From Segatella copri (lineage in GTDB: Bacteria; Bacteroidota; Bacteroidia; Bacteroidales; Bacteroidaceae), in contig NZ_CP042464.1 in NCBI RefSeq assembly GCF_015074785.1, positions 3,511,501-3,575,500 on the forward strand: a stretch of 64,000 bases of DNA. The letters run 5' to 3'. The notes under the pieces were generated by a model, which was given only the letters and a program-made list of their open reading frames with translations, was not told where the DNA came from and searched no databases. Positions 52,622 through 62,295 of the stretch are shown piece after piece (positions within the stretch are counted from its first letter, which is position 1; each line of letters starts with the position of its first letter). The position numbers and the translations under genes are program-made.

Positions 52622-54124
52622 ATGAAAAGAATCAATATTATCTTAATAGTACTACTTAGTAGTATTCTTCTTCTAGGTTCTTGCACCCAGAAGAAGATGG
52701 TGATTGGTGTGTCGCAATGCTGCAGCGGAGTTTGGCGCGAGAAGGTGAATAATGAGATTCGACTGGCGCAGTATCAATATAAGAATGTGGATTTGCTGTT
52801 TACTACTGCAGAGAATGACGGGCAACGCCAGGCTCGCCAGATAGACAGTATGATAGCCAGGAAGGTAGATTTAATCGTGGTGGCTCCTGATAACGTGAAT
52901 GATGTAACTCCTGCCATCGAGCGAGCTTATCGTGCGCATATCCCGGTTATCCTCTTCGACAGAAAGGTAAAGACACCCCATTATACAGCTTCCATCGGTG
53001 GCGATAATGTAGAAGCGGGTAGGGAAGTAGCACGCTTTCTTGCCAGTAAACTGGATGGAAAAGGTACCGTTGTTGAGATTACGGGCTTGAAGGATGCTTC
53101 CCCTGTCATTGAGCGCCATCGTGGTTTCCACGAGGTGATGAAGAATTATCCGGGAATCAAGGTGGTTACCCTAGAAAGCAACTGGAAGATGGAGCGTGCC
53201 CAGGAGTTAATGAAGCAATATCTGGATAAGGGCGGACATGCGGATGGCGTGTTCGGACATAGCGACTTGGGTGCCATAGGAGCCTTTCTGGAAGCAGAGA
53301 GACGAGGCATTGATAAGCAGATACTGATAGTAGGCATTGATGGATTGCCTGGAGAATGGGAAGGAGTGGATAGAGTGAAGAGAGGACAGTTTGCAGCTTC
53401 TTATGTCTATCCTACCCAGGGCGAAAAGATTATGGAATTGGCGATGAATATCCTTCAGGGTAAACCCTATAAGAAGAATAATGTGATGAAATCATTTCTT
53501 GCTACCCAGGAAAACTGCGATGCCATCGCCCTACAATATCAGGATTTGGAAGCCAAGATGAAGAATCTGGATCAGATTTCTGACAGTCTTGATTCTTATT
53601 CAGAGGTTTCCCGTATTCAGAAATGGATGATTATTGTTGCCATCGTCATCGTATTGGTTCTGCTCTTTGTCATCTACTATATATATAATGTATATAGAAA
53701 GAAGCTGCAGAAACAGAAAGCCGTGGCTCGTGGCTTCATCGAGAACAAGGAGGGCTGGGCTGCTGAACTGAATCATCTGGATGAGAGTGATCGTTACTTC
53801 ATGGATCGTTTCAAGAAGAAGATCCTTGAGAATATGGGCAATGCTGATATGAAGATGGATGATTTGGGAGCCCAGATGCAGTTGAGCAAGGTGCAGCTCT
53901 ATCGCAAGGTGAAGGCTATGACAGGAAAAACGCCTGCCGAGCTCCTGAAAGAGATGCGCCTGCAGAGAGCCTATACCCTCTTGCAGCAAACAGACAAGAC
54001 AATCTCTGAAGTTTCGGCAGAAGTAGGCTTTGCTGTTCCTGGCTATTTTTCATCATGCTTCAAGAAGCAGTTTGGTGTTCTTCCTACCGATTTTAGAAAT
54101 GAACAGGCATCTAATAAGGAATAG
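52622..54124 (+). CDS. Membrane one-component regulator: periplasmic sugar-binding domain fused to AraC DNA-binding domain
   Basis: 500-residue protein of unusual build. The start has a lipobox-like LLLGSC. Residues ~25-315 form a RbsB/LacI-type binding domain (KKMVIGVSQCCSGVW, DLIVVAPDNVND, PVILFDRKVKTP, ERHRGFHEVM), clearly related to the sensor of the hybrid regulator at 37501. One membrane helix follows (~335-356, WMIIVAIVIVLVLLFVIYY), then a ~35-residue basic linker and an AraC domain (MKMDDLGAQMQLSKVQLYRK, ISEVSAEVGFAVPGYFSSCF). Kinase and receiver domains are absent and there is no sequence gap, so DNA binding must respond directly to ligand across the membrane. It precedes susC/susD and probably regulates them. 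Confidence 0.9.
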   Translation: MKRINIILIVLLSSILLLGSCTQKKMVIGVSQCCSGVWREKVNNEIRLAQYQYKNVDLLFTTAENDGQRQARQIDSMIARKVDLIVVAPDNVNDVTPAIERAYRAHIPVILFDRKVKTPHYTASIGGDNVEAGREVARFLASKLDGKGTVVEITGLKDASPVIERHRGFHEVMKNYPGIKVVTLESNWKMERAQELMKQYLDKGGHADGVFGHSDLGAIGAFLEAERRGIDKQILIVGIDGLPGEWEGVDRVKRGQFAASYVYPTQGEKIMELAMNILQGKPYKKNNVMKSFLATQENCDAIALQYQDLEAKMKNLDQISDSLDSYSEVSRIQKWMIIVAIVIVLVLLFVIYYIYNVYRKKLQKQKAVARGFIENKEGWAAELNHLDESDRYFMDRFKKKILENMGNADMKMDDLGAQMQLSKVQLYRKVKAMTGKTPAELLKEMRLQRAYTLLQQTDKTISEVSAEVGFAVPGYFSSCFKKQFGVLPTDFRNEQASNKE

Positions 54125-54177
54125 TTTTCTAACTCCTTTAAAATAAGTACTTTAAAATCTTGACGAAAGATTAGAAA

Positions 54178-54252
54178 ATCGTTTCATGTAACATAATTAT
54201 TGTTACAGGAACGATTTTTTTTATTCTCATATCCAATCTTTGCCTAATTTTG
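54178..54252 (+). promoter_or_regulatory. susC promoter with 38-bp inverted repeat (site B)
   Basis: Arms ATCGTTTCATGTAACA (54178-54193) and TGTTACAGGAACGAT (54201-54215) with a 7-nt centre, then a T-run and ATTC exactly as at site A (42307). The -7 box TAATTTTG is at 54245-54252. It may also end the regulator transcript, since the stem is followed by T8. Confidence 0.7.
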
Positions 54253-54302
54253 CGGCAGAAATTAAAATAAAACAATTTTGAAACTTAAAACGTTATAATA
54301 GT

Positions 54303-57300
54303 ATGAACAATCTTTCAAGATTACTGATGAGCTCTGCGCTCTGTACTGTTTGCACCGTAGCTAGTGCACAACAGGTAAATGTAAATGGCATTGTGAAAGA
54401 TGCTGCTGGTGAGACAGTCATTGGTGCATCTGTCATGGTGAAAGGCACAAAGACTGGTACTGTTACCGACTTTGATGGTAACTTTCATGTAGAATGTGCT
54501 CCTGGTTCCACACTTGTTATATCTTATATTGGATATAAGACGCAAGAAGTAAAGGCTTCAGACAATATGGAGGTAACACTTCAGGAAGATGCCAACGACT
54601 TGCAGGAAGTAGTTGTAACAGGTTATACCACTCAGAAGAAGGCTGACTTGACCGGTTCCGTGGCTGTGGTTTCAACCAAGAACCTGAAGACAAGTTCAGA
54701 GACTGACCCGATGCGTGCTTTGCAGGGTCGTGTTCCTGGTATGACTGTTACTACCGATGGTTCTCCTATTGGTTCAGGAACCGTGCGTATTCGTGGTATC
54801 GGTTCTTTCAACTCTTCTCAGGATCCGCTTTATATCATAGATGGTGTGCCTACCAATATGGCTTTGAATACCCTCAATACAAATGATATTGAGAGTATGC
54901 AGGTTTTGAAGGATGCCGCTTCGGCTTCTATCTATGGTTCCCGTGCATCGAATGGTGTCATCATCATCACCACCAAGAAAGGTAAGAAGGGTAGCAAGGT
55001 TGCTGTTGACTTCTCTGCCAACCTCACTGCACAGTTCTATTCCAACCAGTCGAAGATGAAGCTGATGAACTCCAGCCAGTATGCTACTGCGATGGCTCAG
55101 GCAGCCCTGAACGATGGACTCGATCCTGTAGCTTATGCTGCCAACTACGGCATCGACTTGAATGCGGCCTCTGGTACTCCAATCACCGTTTGGAATCCTG
55201 CTACCAACCAGTATCAGAACTATACTATCAATGGTCGATATGATGGCTACATCAATGCCAAGAAGACCATGCGATTCTCAGATACCGACTGGCTCGATGA
55301 AATCTCTCGCACAGGTTTCTCTCAGAACTACGACCTCTCAGTATCTCATGCCAATGACAAGCATAGCGCTATGTTCTCCTTGGGATACAAGAACAATGAG
55401 GGAGTCTTGAAATATACCGACTTTGAGAATATCTCAGCTCGTTTGAATACCTCTTGGAATTTGAACAAGATTGTTACCGTAGGTGAGAATGTGACATTGA
55501 CTTATACCTCTCAGGTAGATTGCCATCCGATGGAGAATGCCTTGAAGATGCCTTCCATCGTTCCGGTTTACGAAGAAGATGGCAAGACCTTCGCTGGTCC
55601 TGTAGGAAGTATGGCCGACCGTCAGAACCCTTGTCGTGAGCAGTATCAGAACCGCAACAACCACCTTGATTACTGGCGCATCTTCGGTAATGCTTTCGTA
55701 GAATTGAAGCCAGTCAAGGGATTGACCCTGCGCTCTAACTTCGGTCTGGATTTCAAGACATCGTTTATCAATGCGATGACGAATACTTATCATTCCGATA
55801 TTGTCAACAATGACATCGCCAAGACAACGCTCTCGAATAACAATGAGACTAACTGGACATGGTCTAACACAGCCCAGTACGTTACCCAGATAGGCAAGCA
55901 CAACATCGATGTACTCGGTGGTATGGAATTTTCCAAGCAGTCGGTTATCGATTTCTCTGCCTACTCAGAAGGCTATGCGCTGGAAGATAAAGATTATATG
56001 TGGCCAAATGCTGCAACAGGAACGATGCGTAACTCGGGTGCAAAGGTAGGTTATCGCCTGGCTTCTTTCTTTGGAAAGGTGAACTACAACTGGGATGATC
56101 TCCTCCTGGCTTCCTTCACCATCCGTCATGATGGTTCATCACGTTTCGGTAAGGCACATCGCTGGGGTACTTTCCCTGCTGCATCACTCGGTTTCAGATT
56201 CTCTAATCTCCTGAAGAAGGATTGGTTGGATGATGCCAAGTTGCGACTCTCTTGGGGTCAGACAGGTAACCAGGCTATCGACAACAATGCACAGTTTGGT
56301 CTTTATGTAGTGGATTACGGATTAGACCGTGTAACCTCTACTGCATACGACCTCTTCCTGCAAGGTTCAGGTACCTTCCCTTCTGGTTATCGTGCCACAC
56401 AGTTGGCTAACCCTAATTTGAAATGGGAGGCTGCTACCCAGTATAACGTAGGTTTGGATTACACCCTGTTTGGCAACACCCTCTATGGTACAGTGGATGC
56501 CTATATAAAGAATGTAAAGGATATGTTGATTAATCCTGCTTATCTGGGTGCAACTGGTGAAGGTGGAAATTCATGGCAGAATGGTCCTTCGCTCCGCAAC
56601 TGGGGTATGGAGTTCACCGTGGGCTATCGCAAGACCTTGGCTAATGGACTTGGCATCGACGTGAACGGCAATCTGGATTTCTTCCGCAACAAGGTTACTT
56701 ATTTGCCAGCAACAACAACAGGTGCTTACGCTCACACATCTACGGAAAACCTGGTGCAGAGTGGCAAGTCATACGGTTCTATCGTAGGTTATGTAGCCGA
56801 TGGAATTTTCCAGAATCAGGAAGAAGTAGATAAGTCTGGACAGCCAAACGCACGTGTCGGTGGATTGAAATACAAGGACTTAGATGGTAAAAATGGAATT
56901 ACTTCAGATGACCAGACTTGGATTTTCGACCCAGTGCCAGCCTTCTCCTATGGTTTGAATATTGCTCTCAACTACAAGGGCTTTGATTTCAGTATGTTCT
57001 GGCAGGGTGTCTATGACCAGGATGTGTATAACAACCAAAAGTTCCAGACCGACTTCTGGGCTATTACTGATGGTGGTTCTAACAAGGGTACCCGTTTGCT
57101 CGATGCCTGGAATACCAACAATACCGGTTCTTCCATCCCACGCTTGAGCACCATGAACACAGCCGATGAGGGTCGTGCTTCTACTTACTACGTTGAGAAT
57201 GGATCTTACTTGAAGTTGCGTACCTTGCAGGTGGGTTACACCATCCCAAGCAGCATCCTCTCTAAGTTGAAGATGACCAGTGCCCGTGTCTATCTCTCAG

Positions 57301-57416
57301 GTCAGAATCTTTTGACCCTCAAGAGCAATAGCCTGACCTGTTCAGACCCAGAGAATCCAAACTGGAACTATCCACTTTCAACATCCGTATCATTCGGACT
57401 TCAGGTAGGTTTCTAA
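54303..57416 (+). CDS. SusC-like TonB-dependent transporter (fructan)
   Basis: 1037-residue outer-membrane transporter: short signal peptide (LMSSALCTVCTVASAQ), carboxypeptidase-like domain (NGIVKDAAGETVIGASVMVKG), the SusC hallmark LQEVVVTGYTTQKKADLTGS, plug (ALQGRVPGMTV, IRGIGSFNSSQDPLYIIDGV) and a 22-strand barrel ending VSFGLQVGF. With the SusD-like lipoprotein directly after it (31 bases), it imports oligosaccharides powered by TonB. Fructan specificity is inferred from GH32, MFS and fructokinase in the same run. Regulated probably through the inverted repeat at 54178. Confidence 0.95.
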   Translation: MNNLSRLLMSSALCTVCTVASAQQVNVNGIVKDAAGETVIGASVMVKGTKTGTVTDFDGNFHVECAPGSTLVISYIGYKTQEVKASDNMEVTLQEDANDLQEVVVTGYTTQKKADLTGSVAVVSTKNLKTSSETDPMRALQGRVPGMTVTTDGSPIGSGTVRIRGIGSFNSSQDPLYIIDGVPTNMALNTLNTNDIESMQVLKDAASASIYGSRASNGVIIITTKKGKKGSKVAVDFSANLTAQFYSNQSKMKLMNSSQYATAMAQAALNDGLDPVAYAANYGIDLNAASGTPITVWNPATNQYQNYTINGRYDGYINAKKTMRFSDTDWLDEISRTGFSQNYDLSVSHANDKHSAMFSLGYKNNEGVLKYTDFENISARLNTSWNLNKIVTVGENVTLTYTSQVDCHPMENALKMPSIVPVYEEDGKTFAGPVGSMADRQNPCREQYQNRNNHLDYWRIFGNAFVELKPVKGLTLRSNFGLDFKTSFINAMTNTYHSDIVNNDIAKTTLSNNNETNWTWSNTAQYVTQIGKHNIDVLGGMEFSKQSVIDFSAYSEGYALEDKDYMWPNAATGTMRNSGAKVGYRLASFFGKVNYNWDDLLLASFTIRHDGSSRFGKAHRWGTFPAASLGFRFSNLLKKDWLDDAKLRLSWGQTGNQAIDNNAQFGLYVVDYGLDRVTSTAYDLFLQGSGTFPSGYRATQLANPNLKWEAATQYNVGLDYTLFGNTLYGTVDAYIKNVKDMLINPAYLGATGEGGNSWQNGPSLRNWGMEFTVGYRKTLANGLGIDVNGNLDFFRNKVTYLPATTTGAYAHTSTENLVQSGKSYGSIVGYVADGIFQNQEEVDKSGQPNARVGGLKYKDLDGKNGITSDDQTWIFDPVPAFSYGLNIALNYKGFDFSMFWQGVYDQDVYNNQKFQTDFWAITDGGSNKGTRLLDAWNTNNTGSSIPRLSTMNTADEGRASTYYVENGSYLKLRTLQVGYTIPSSILSKLKMTSARVYLSGQNLLTLKSNSLTCSDPENPNWNYPLSTSVSFGLQVGF

Positions 57417-57447
57417 AATGTTTCATATTTTTAAAGAGAATTCTAAG

Positions 57448-59184
57448 ATGAAAAAGTTATATACAATGGTGCTTGCAGCAGCACTGGTAGGAACATTCAC
57501 CAGTTGTGATGATTTCCTGGATTACACCCCAACAGCTGTGGTTGATGAAGACAAGGCTTTCAGCGAGCCAGACAAGATGGTAAACAGTGCCTATGCGATG
57601 TTGGGCGACTGTTGGTTTTCTTACCCATTCAACCTTTGGCCATATGGTGACCTTTCTTCAGACGATTGCTTGAAAGGTGGCGGTGGCACCGGTGACACCG
57701 GTTATCACGATGTGGAGATCTGGAGTACCTTGACCTCTACTAAGGGCGAACTCGACGAGTTATGGTATCGTCTCTATTGTGCCGTTTCCCGTTGCAACCG
57801 TGCCTTGGTTTCTTTACAGCAGAATGGTGAGAGCACACTGGGTGCTGAGGTAACCAAGCAGCGTGAGGCAGAGGTTCGCTTTCTCCGTGCTCATTTCTAT
57901 TTCAAGTTACTTACCATGTATCGTCAGATTCCTTGGATAGACGAGAAGGTTTATGAGGATAAAACAACAGAGAGCACATCAAACACTCAGTTTACTTACG
58001 AGGAATTGTGGCAGAAGGTGATAGCTGACTTCCAGGCAGCATACGATGTACTTCCTGCTAAGCAGAAGGATGGCGGTCGTGTCAACAAGATTGCTGCCGC
58101 AGGTTATCTGGCTAAGTGTTATCTTACCATTGCCTGGGGTGATGGCTATGAGGCAACCGATGGTGTTGACCATATTAATAAGGAGTATATGCAGAAGGTT
58201 GTCGACTATACTGATGTGGTGAAGAATTCAGACTATGGTTACATGGCAGACTTCGGCGACATCTTCCTGCCTGACAATAAGAACAGCAAGGAGTCAGTTT
58301 TTGCCGTACAGGCTTCCGACTATAGCGAGGACCATACTACCTTCGGACGTGGCAACTGGTCTAACGTGCTGAATGGCTGTTGGGGTATGTGGTCTTGCGG
58401 ATGGGATTTCCACAAGCCTTCACAAGACCTGGTGAATGCCTTCAAGACCAAGAACGGACTTCCTGAGTTTGATGACTACAACAAGACTTGTGATTATCCT
58501 GTAAACGGTGAGCCTAATAGTCAGAAATGGGATCCACGTTTGTTCCATACAGTAGGAATGCCTACCTTCCCATATAAATATGAGTCAGAATACACGATGA
58601 CTACGGCCAACTCTCGTACACCAAACGTTTATGGTTACTATACCTCTCTGAAGGAAGTACCACAGCGTTCTAAGGGTGAGACATTCAATGGCTCTTGGCA
58701 GGCGTTTGCCATGAACGACTACGTGCTCCGTTATAGCGACATCATGTTGATGCGCGCTGAGGCTTTGATAGAGTTGGGCCGTCTGGCTGAGGCTCGTACC
58801 ATCATCAACGATATCCGTCAGAGAGCCAAGAATTCTGTGGATAAGCATATTGAATATGCCAAGGATCAATGTGATATAGCCCTCTATCCTGAGTCTTATT
58901 TCCAGGATAAGGAGACGGCAAGAAAGTGCCTTCGTTGGGAGCGTCGTCTGGAAATGGCTATGGAGAACGGCCGCTTCTTCGACTTGCGCCGCTGGGGCAT
59001 TGCTTCTGAGACACTGAACAAGTATTTCGAATCTGAGAGGAAAGATCAGTATGGAGAGCAAACATACGCACAATACTTGAAGGATGCCAAGTTCACACCG
59101 GGCAAGAACGAGTTCTATCCGGTTCCATATAACCAGCTGTATTACATTCCTGGTCTGTATAAGCAGAATAAGGGATACGAATAA
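57448..59184 (+). CDS. SusD-like glycan-binding lipoprotein (RagB/SusD family)
   Basis: 578-residue surface lipoprotein (MKKLYTMVLAAALVGTFTSC with the lipid Cys) that caps the SusC transporter and binds glycan. Family marks are DDFLDYTPTAVVDEDKAF, AEVRFLRAHFYFKLL, VNKIAAAGYLAKCYL, LRYSDIMLMRAEALIELGR and CLRWERRLEMAMENGRFFDLRRWG. ATG 57448 begins the signal; the frame opens at 57418 but the extra 10 residues are not signal-like. It forms one operon with susC and the second GH32 (31 bases). Confidence 0.95.
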   Translation: MKKLYTMVLAAALVGTFTSCDDFLDYTPTAVVDEDKAFSEPDKMVNSAYAMLGDCWFSYPFNLWPYGDLSSDDCLKGGGGTGDTGYHDVEIWSTLTSTKGELDELWYRLYCAVSRCNRALVSLQQNGESTLGAEVTKQREAEVRFLRAHFYFKLLTMYRQIPWIDEKVYEDKTTESTSNTQFTYEELWQKVIADFQAAYDVLPAKQKDGGRVNKIAAAGYLAKCYLTIAWGDGYEATDGVDHINKEYMQKVVDYTDVVKNSDYGYMADFGDIFLPDNKNSKESVFAVQASDYSEDHTTFGRGNWSNVLNGCWGMWSCGWDFHKPSQDLVNAFKTKNGLPEFDDYNKTCDYPVNGEPNSQKWDPRLFHTVGMPTFPYKYESEYTMTTANSRTPNVYGYYTSLKEVPQRSKGETFNGSWQAFAMNDYVLRYSDIMLMRAEALIELGRLAEARTIINDIRQRAKNSVDKHIEYAKDQCDIALYPESYFQDKETARKCLRWERRLEMAMENGRFFDLRRWGIASETLNKYFESERKDQYGEQTYAQYLKDAKFTPGKNEFYPVPYNQLYYIPGLYKQNKGYE

Positions 59185-59214
59185 TTACCATCGGTATTTT
59201 TAGATAATTAGACA

Positions 59215-60933
59215 ATGAAAAAGATATTTATTTCAGCGCTTGTCGCTCTTTGCGGTTTCACCGCCAGTTATGCCCAGCAGGCTTCCTTCTTGAGCAATAA
59301 TCACTGTCTCTATCGCATCAGCCAGGAGAGTCAGAACCAGAAGTGTCTCTTGCTCCCTGTACAGGAGGATGCTGAGATGGCAAATATCAAGGTGATTGCT
59401 GACAACAAGCAGGTGAAAGCCTTCAATGTGAAGTTGGCTAAAGACCACGTAGATTATTTCGTACCTCTCTATATGGATGAGTTTGCTGGCTTGAAAGGCT
59501 TGGCTCTCGATATCCATGTCAATGGCGATTATAGCAAGGAAGGACTGAATGCCCTCACTTGCTGGAAAGAGATGAAGTTCTCTGATACTTTCGATATGAA
59601 GAATCGCGAGCAGTATCGTCCGGATTTCCATCACACTCCTGTTTACGGATGGATGAACGACCCTAACGGTATGTTCTATAAGGATGGCGTATGGAATCTC
59701 TATTTCCAGTATAATCCTTACGGATCACAGTGGGAGAATATGACCTGGGGACATTCTACATCTACCGACTTGGTACATTGGAAGTTCCAGGGTGCCCCTA
59801 TCCAGCCAGATGCAATTGGTACCATTTTCAGCGGTTCTGCCGTTGTGGATAAGAATAATACCGCTGGTTTGGGCAAGGGTGCTGTTGTGGCTCTCTACAC
59901 TTCGGCTGGTGAGAACCAGACACAGAGCATGGCTTACAGCACAGATAATGGCAAGACCTTTACTAAATATGAGGGAAATCCGGTCATCACCAGCAATGTG
60001 CCCGACTTCCGCGATCCTCACGTGTTTTGGAATGAGGATATCAAGAAGTGGAATATGATTCTGGCTGCCGGTCAGCACATGGAAATCTATTCTTCAGATA
60101 ACTTGAAAGATTGGAAATACGAAAGCTCTTTCGGTGAGAAGTATGGCAACCATGGCGGCGTTTGGGAATGCCCAGACCTGATGAAGATGAAGGTTCGTGG
60201 CACCGATAAGGAGAAGTGGATGCTCATCTGCAACATCAACCCTGGCGGTCCATCCGGTGGTTCAGCAACCCAGTATTTCGTAGGTGATTTCGACGGACAC
60301 AAGTTTACTTGCGACAGCAAGCCAGAGGTAACCAAGTGGATGGATTACGGAAAGGATCATTATGCTACAGTTACTTTTGATAACGCACCAGAAGGTCGCC
60401 GTGTGGCTATCGCCTGGATGAGCAACTGGCAGTATGCCAACCAGGTTCCAACCCAGCAGTACCGTTCAGGCAACTCTATTCCTCGCGACTTAGGTCTCTT
60501 CGAGTATAAGGGTGAAACTTATTGCAGCGTGGTTCCATCTCCTGAGATGACAGCAGCAAGAAGCAAGGAGGCTGGCAAGAAACTCACAGAATCTTGCGAG
60601 ATGGTAGTGAGCCTGAAGGGAAATGCTACTATCACTTTGAGCAACGACAAGGGCGAGAAGGTAGTGATGAACTACGATGCCAAGGCAGAAACCTTCTCAA
60701 TGGATAGAACCAAGAGTGGTAAGGTGGATTTCAGCAAGGACTTCGCTGCAGTCACCAAAGCTCCAACCTACGGCAAGATCAGCCAGCTGCGTATCTTCAT
60801 CGACAAGAGCAGCATCGAGGCTCTGGATGCTGACGGCAAGATGTCCATGACCAATCTCGTGTTCCCAAGCAAGCCTTACAACAAGGTTACTGTAAAGGGA
60901 AAGGGTAAGTACCAGGTTTACGACATCAAGTAA
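59215..60933 (+). CDS. Glycoside hydrolase family 32 (fructan hydrolase), second copy
   Basis: 572-residue exported GH32 enzyme. Signal peptide (ISALVALCGFTASYAQ), DUF4980-like N-domain, propeller with nucleophile Asp149 in WMNDPNG, Asp267 in RDPHVFW and Glu318 in WECPDL, and a C-terminal sandwich (FIDKSSIEALDADGKMSMTN). It is close in design to the GH32 at 44878, but ~60 residues shorter in the sandwich. Likely cleaves imported or surface fructan to fructose. No lipobox. It is the last gene of the susC-susD-GH32 operon; MFS transporter and kinase genes follow with their own promoter. Confidence 0.95.
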   Translation: MKKIFISALVALCGFTASYAQQASFLSNNHCLYRISQESQNQKCLLLPVQEDAEMANIKVIADNKQVKAFNVKLAKDHVDYFVPLYMDEFAGLKGLALDIHVNGDYSKEGLNALTCWKEMKFSDTFDMKNREQYRPDFHHTPVYGWMNDPNGMFYKDGVWNLYFQYNPYGSQWENMTWGHSTSTDLVHWKFQGAPIQPDAIGTIFSGSAVVDKNNTAGLGKGAVVALYTSAGENQTQSMAYSTDNGKTFTKYEGNPVITSNVPDFRDPHVFWNEDIKKWNMILAAGQHMEIYSSDNLKDWKYESSFGEKYGNHGGVWECPDLMKMKVRGTDKEKWMLICNINPGGPSGGSATQYFVGDFDGHKFTCDSKPEVTKWMDYGKDHYATVTFDNAPEGRRVAIAWMSNWQYANQVPTQQYRSGNSIPRDLGLFEYKGETYCSVVPSPEMTAARSKEAGKKLTESCEMVVSLKGNATITLSNDKGEKVVMNYDAKAETFSMDRTKSGKVDFSKDFAAVTKAPTYGKISQLRIFIDKSSIEALDADGKMSMTNLVFPSKPYNKVTVKGKGKYQVYDIK

Positions 60934-61014
60934 CTTCATCTGTTAAGAACTGAATCTATAACACTATTGTTTCTTAGCGTGTTAATGATGTAACAATGCA
61001 ACAAAAATGGTAGC

Positions 61015-61062
61015 CGATGAACGATATTTTATGATATATTATATCGTTTATCGCTACCTTTG
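61015..61062 (+). promoter_or_regulatory. MFS transporter promoter with 13-bp inverted repeat
   Basis: Arms CGATGAACGATAT (61015-61027) and ATATCGTTTATCG (61041-61053), one mismatch, 13-nt loop; the -7 box TACCTTTG follows two bases later (61055-61062). This contact with the core promoter suits a repressor, or an activator at -33. A related word ATCGTTTATATCG occurs at 62268-62280 before fructokinase. Confidence 0.6.
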
Positions 61063-61096
61063 CAGCAGCAAAATAGAAACAATAACGCTAACAATT

Positions 61097-62248
61097 ATGA
61101 ATAAATCATCAAAGTTATCAATCATCCCGGTGATGCTCTGTTTCTTCGCCATGGGATTTGTAGATTTGGTAGGCATCGCCTCCAACTACGTAAAGGAAGA
61201 TCTCAACCTCAATGATGCAACAGCCAATCTGTTCCCATCGCTGGTATTCTTCTGGTTTCTCATCTTCTCGGTTCCAACAGGAATCCTGATGAATAAGATA
61301 GGTAGAAAGAAGACTGTACTCCTGTCTTTGCTCGTTACCGTTATCTCACTCCTTTTGCCCATCTTTGGCGAAAACTTTGAGCTGATGCTCGTGTCATTCT
61401 CATTGCTCGGCATCGGAAATGCCTTGATGCAGACATCCCTGAACCCACTGGTTTCGGTGGTGACATCAGGTCAGAACCTGGCATCCACATTGACCTTCGG
61501 TCAGTTCGTTAAGGCGATAGCTTCCTTCCTGGCTCCATACATCGCTATGTGGGGCGCCATGGCAAGCATTCCAACCTTCGGTTTGGGCTGGAGAATCCTC
61601 TTCCCAATCTATATGGTTATCGGAATCGCAGCTACCTTCTTCCTGGCTGGTACACCTATCGAGGAGGAGAAGAACGAGGGTAAGGCGTCTGGCTTTGGCG
61701 AGTGCTTCAAGTTGCTCGGCAAACCTATCGTGCTGCTTTCCTTCATCGGTATCATGTGTCATGTAGGCATCGATGTGGGTACCAATACCACAGCTCCTAA
61801 AATTCTGATGGAGCGTCTGGGATGGACGCTGAACGAGGCTGCCTTCGCTACATCGCTCTACTTCATCTTCCGTACCATCGGATGTTTCACCGGTACCGTT
61901 TTCCTCCGCATGATGAAGACCCGCACTTTCTTCGTCATCAGCGTAGTGATGATGGCTCTGAGTATGATAGGCATGTGGGTAGGCGAGAGCAAGATGATGC
62001 TTTATATCGCCATCGCCCTGGTGGGATATGGCAACTCTAACGTGTTCTCCATGATTTTCTCTCAGGCACTTCTTGCCATGCCTGATAAGAAGAACGAGGT
62101 GAGTGGACTGATGATCATGGGACTCTTCGGTGGTACCGTCTTCCCTTTGATTATGGGCTTTGCCAGCGATACTTGGGGGCAGGCTGGTGCTGTGGCTGTC
62201 ATGGCTGTGGGAGTCGCTTATCTCTTCACTTATATCCGCAAGTTATAA
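61097..62248 (+). CDS. MFS sugar transporter (fructose uptake)
   Basis: 383-residue inner-membrane protein with about 12 helices and the MFS loop GRKKTVLL after helix 2 (MNKIGRKK). The FMGFVDLVGIASNYVKEDLNL start and WRILFPIYMVIGIAATFFLAG place it near the FucP/GlcP-type sugar:proton symporters. Flanked by GH32 and fructokinase, it most likely imports fructose from the periplasm. ATG 61097 is used because the frame's earlier codons lie upstream of the -7 box. 47 bases before fructokinase, hence co-transcribed. Confidence 0.9.
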   Translation: MNKSSKLSIIPVMLCFFAMGFVDLVGIASNYVKEDLNLNDATANLFPSLVFFWFLIFSVPTGILMNKIGRKKTVLLSLLVTVISLLLPIFGENFELMLVSFSLLGIGNALMQTSLNPLVSVVTSGQNLASTLTFGQFVKAIASFLAPYIAMWGAMASIPTFGLGWRILFPIYMVIGIAATFFLAGTPIEEEKNEGKASGFGECFKLLGKPIVLLSFIGIMCHVGIDVGTNTTAPKILMERLGWTLNEAAFATSLYFIFRTIGCFTGTVFLRMMKTRTFFVISVVMMALSMIGMWVGESKMMLYIAIALVGYGNSNVFSMIFSQALLAMPDKKNEVSGLMIMGLFGGTVFPLIMGFASDTWGQAGAVAVMAVGVAYLFTYIRKL

Positions 62249-62295
62249 TAAAAATCATCCGCAATCGTTTATATCGTATATAATAAGGTGTAATT

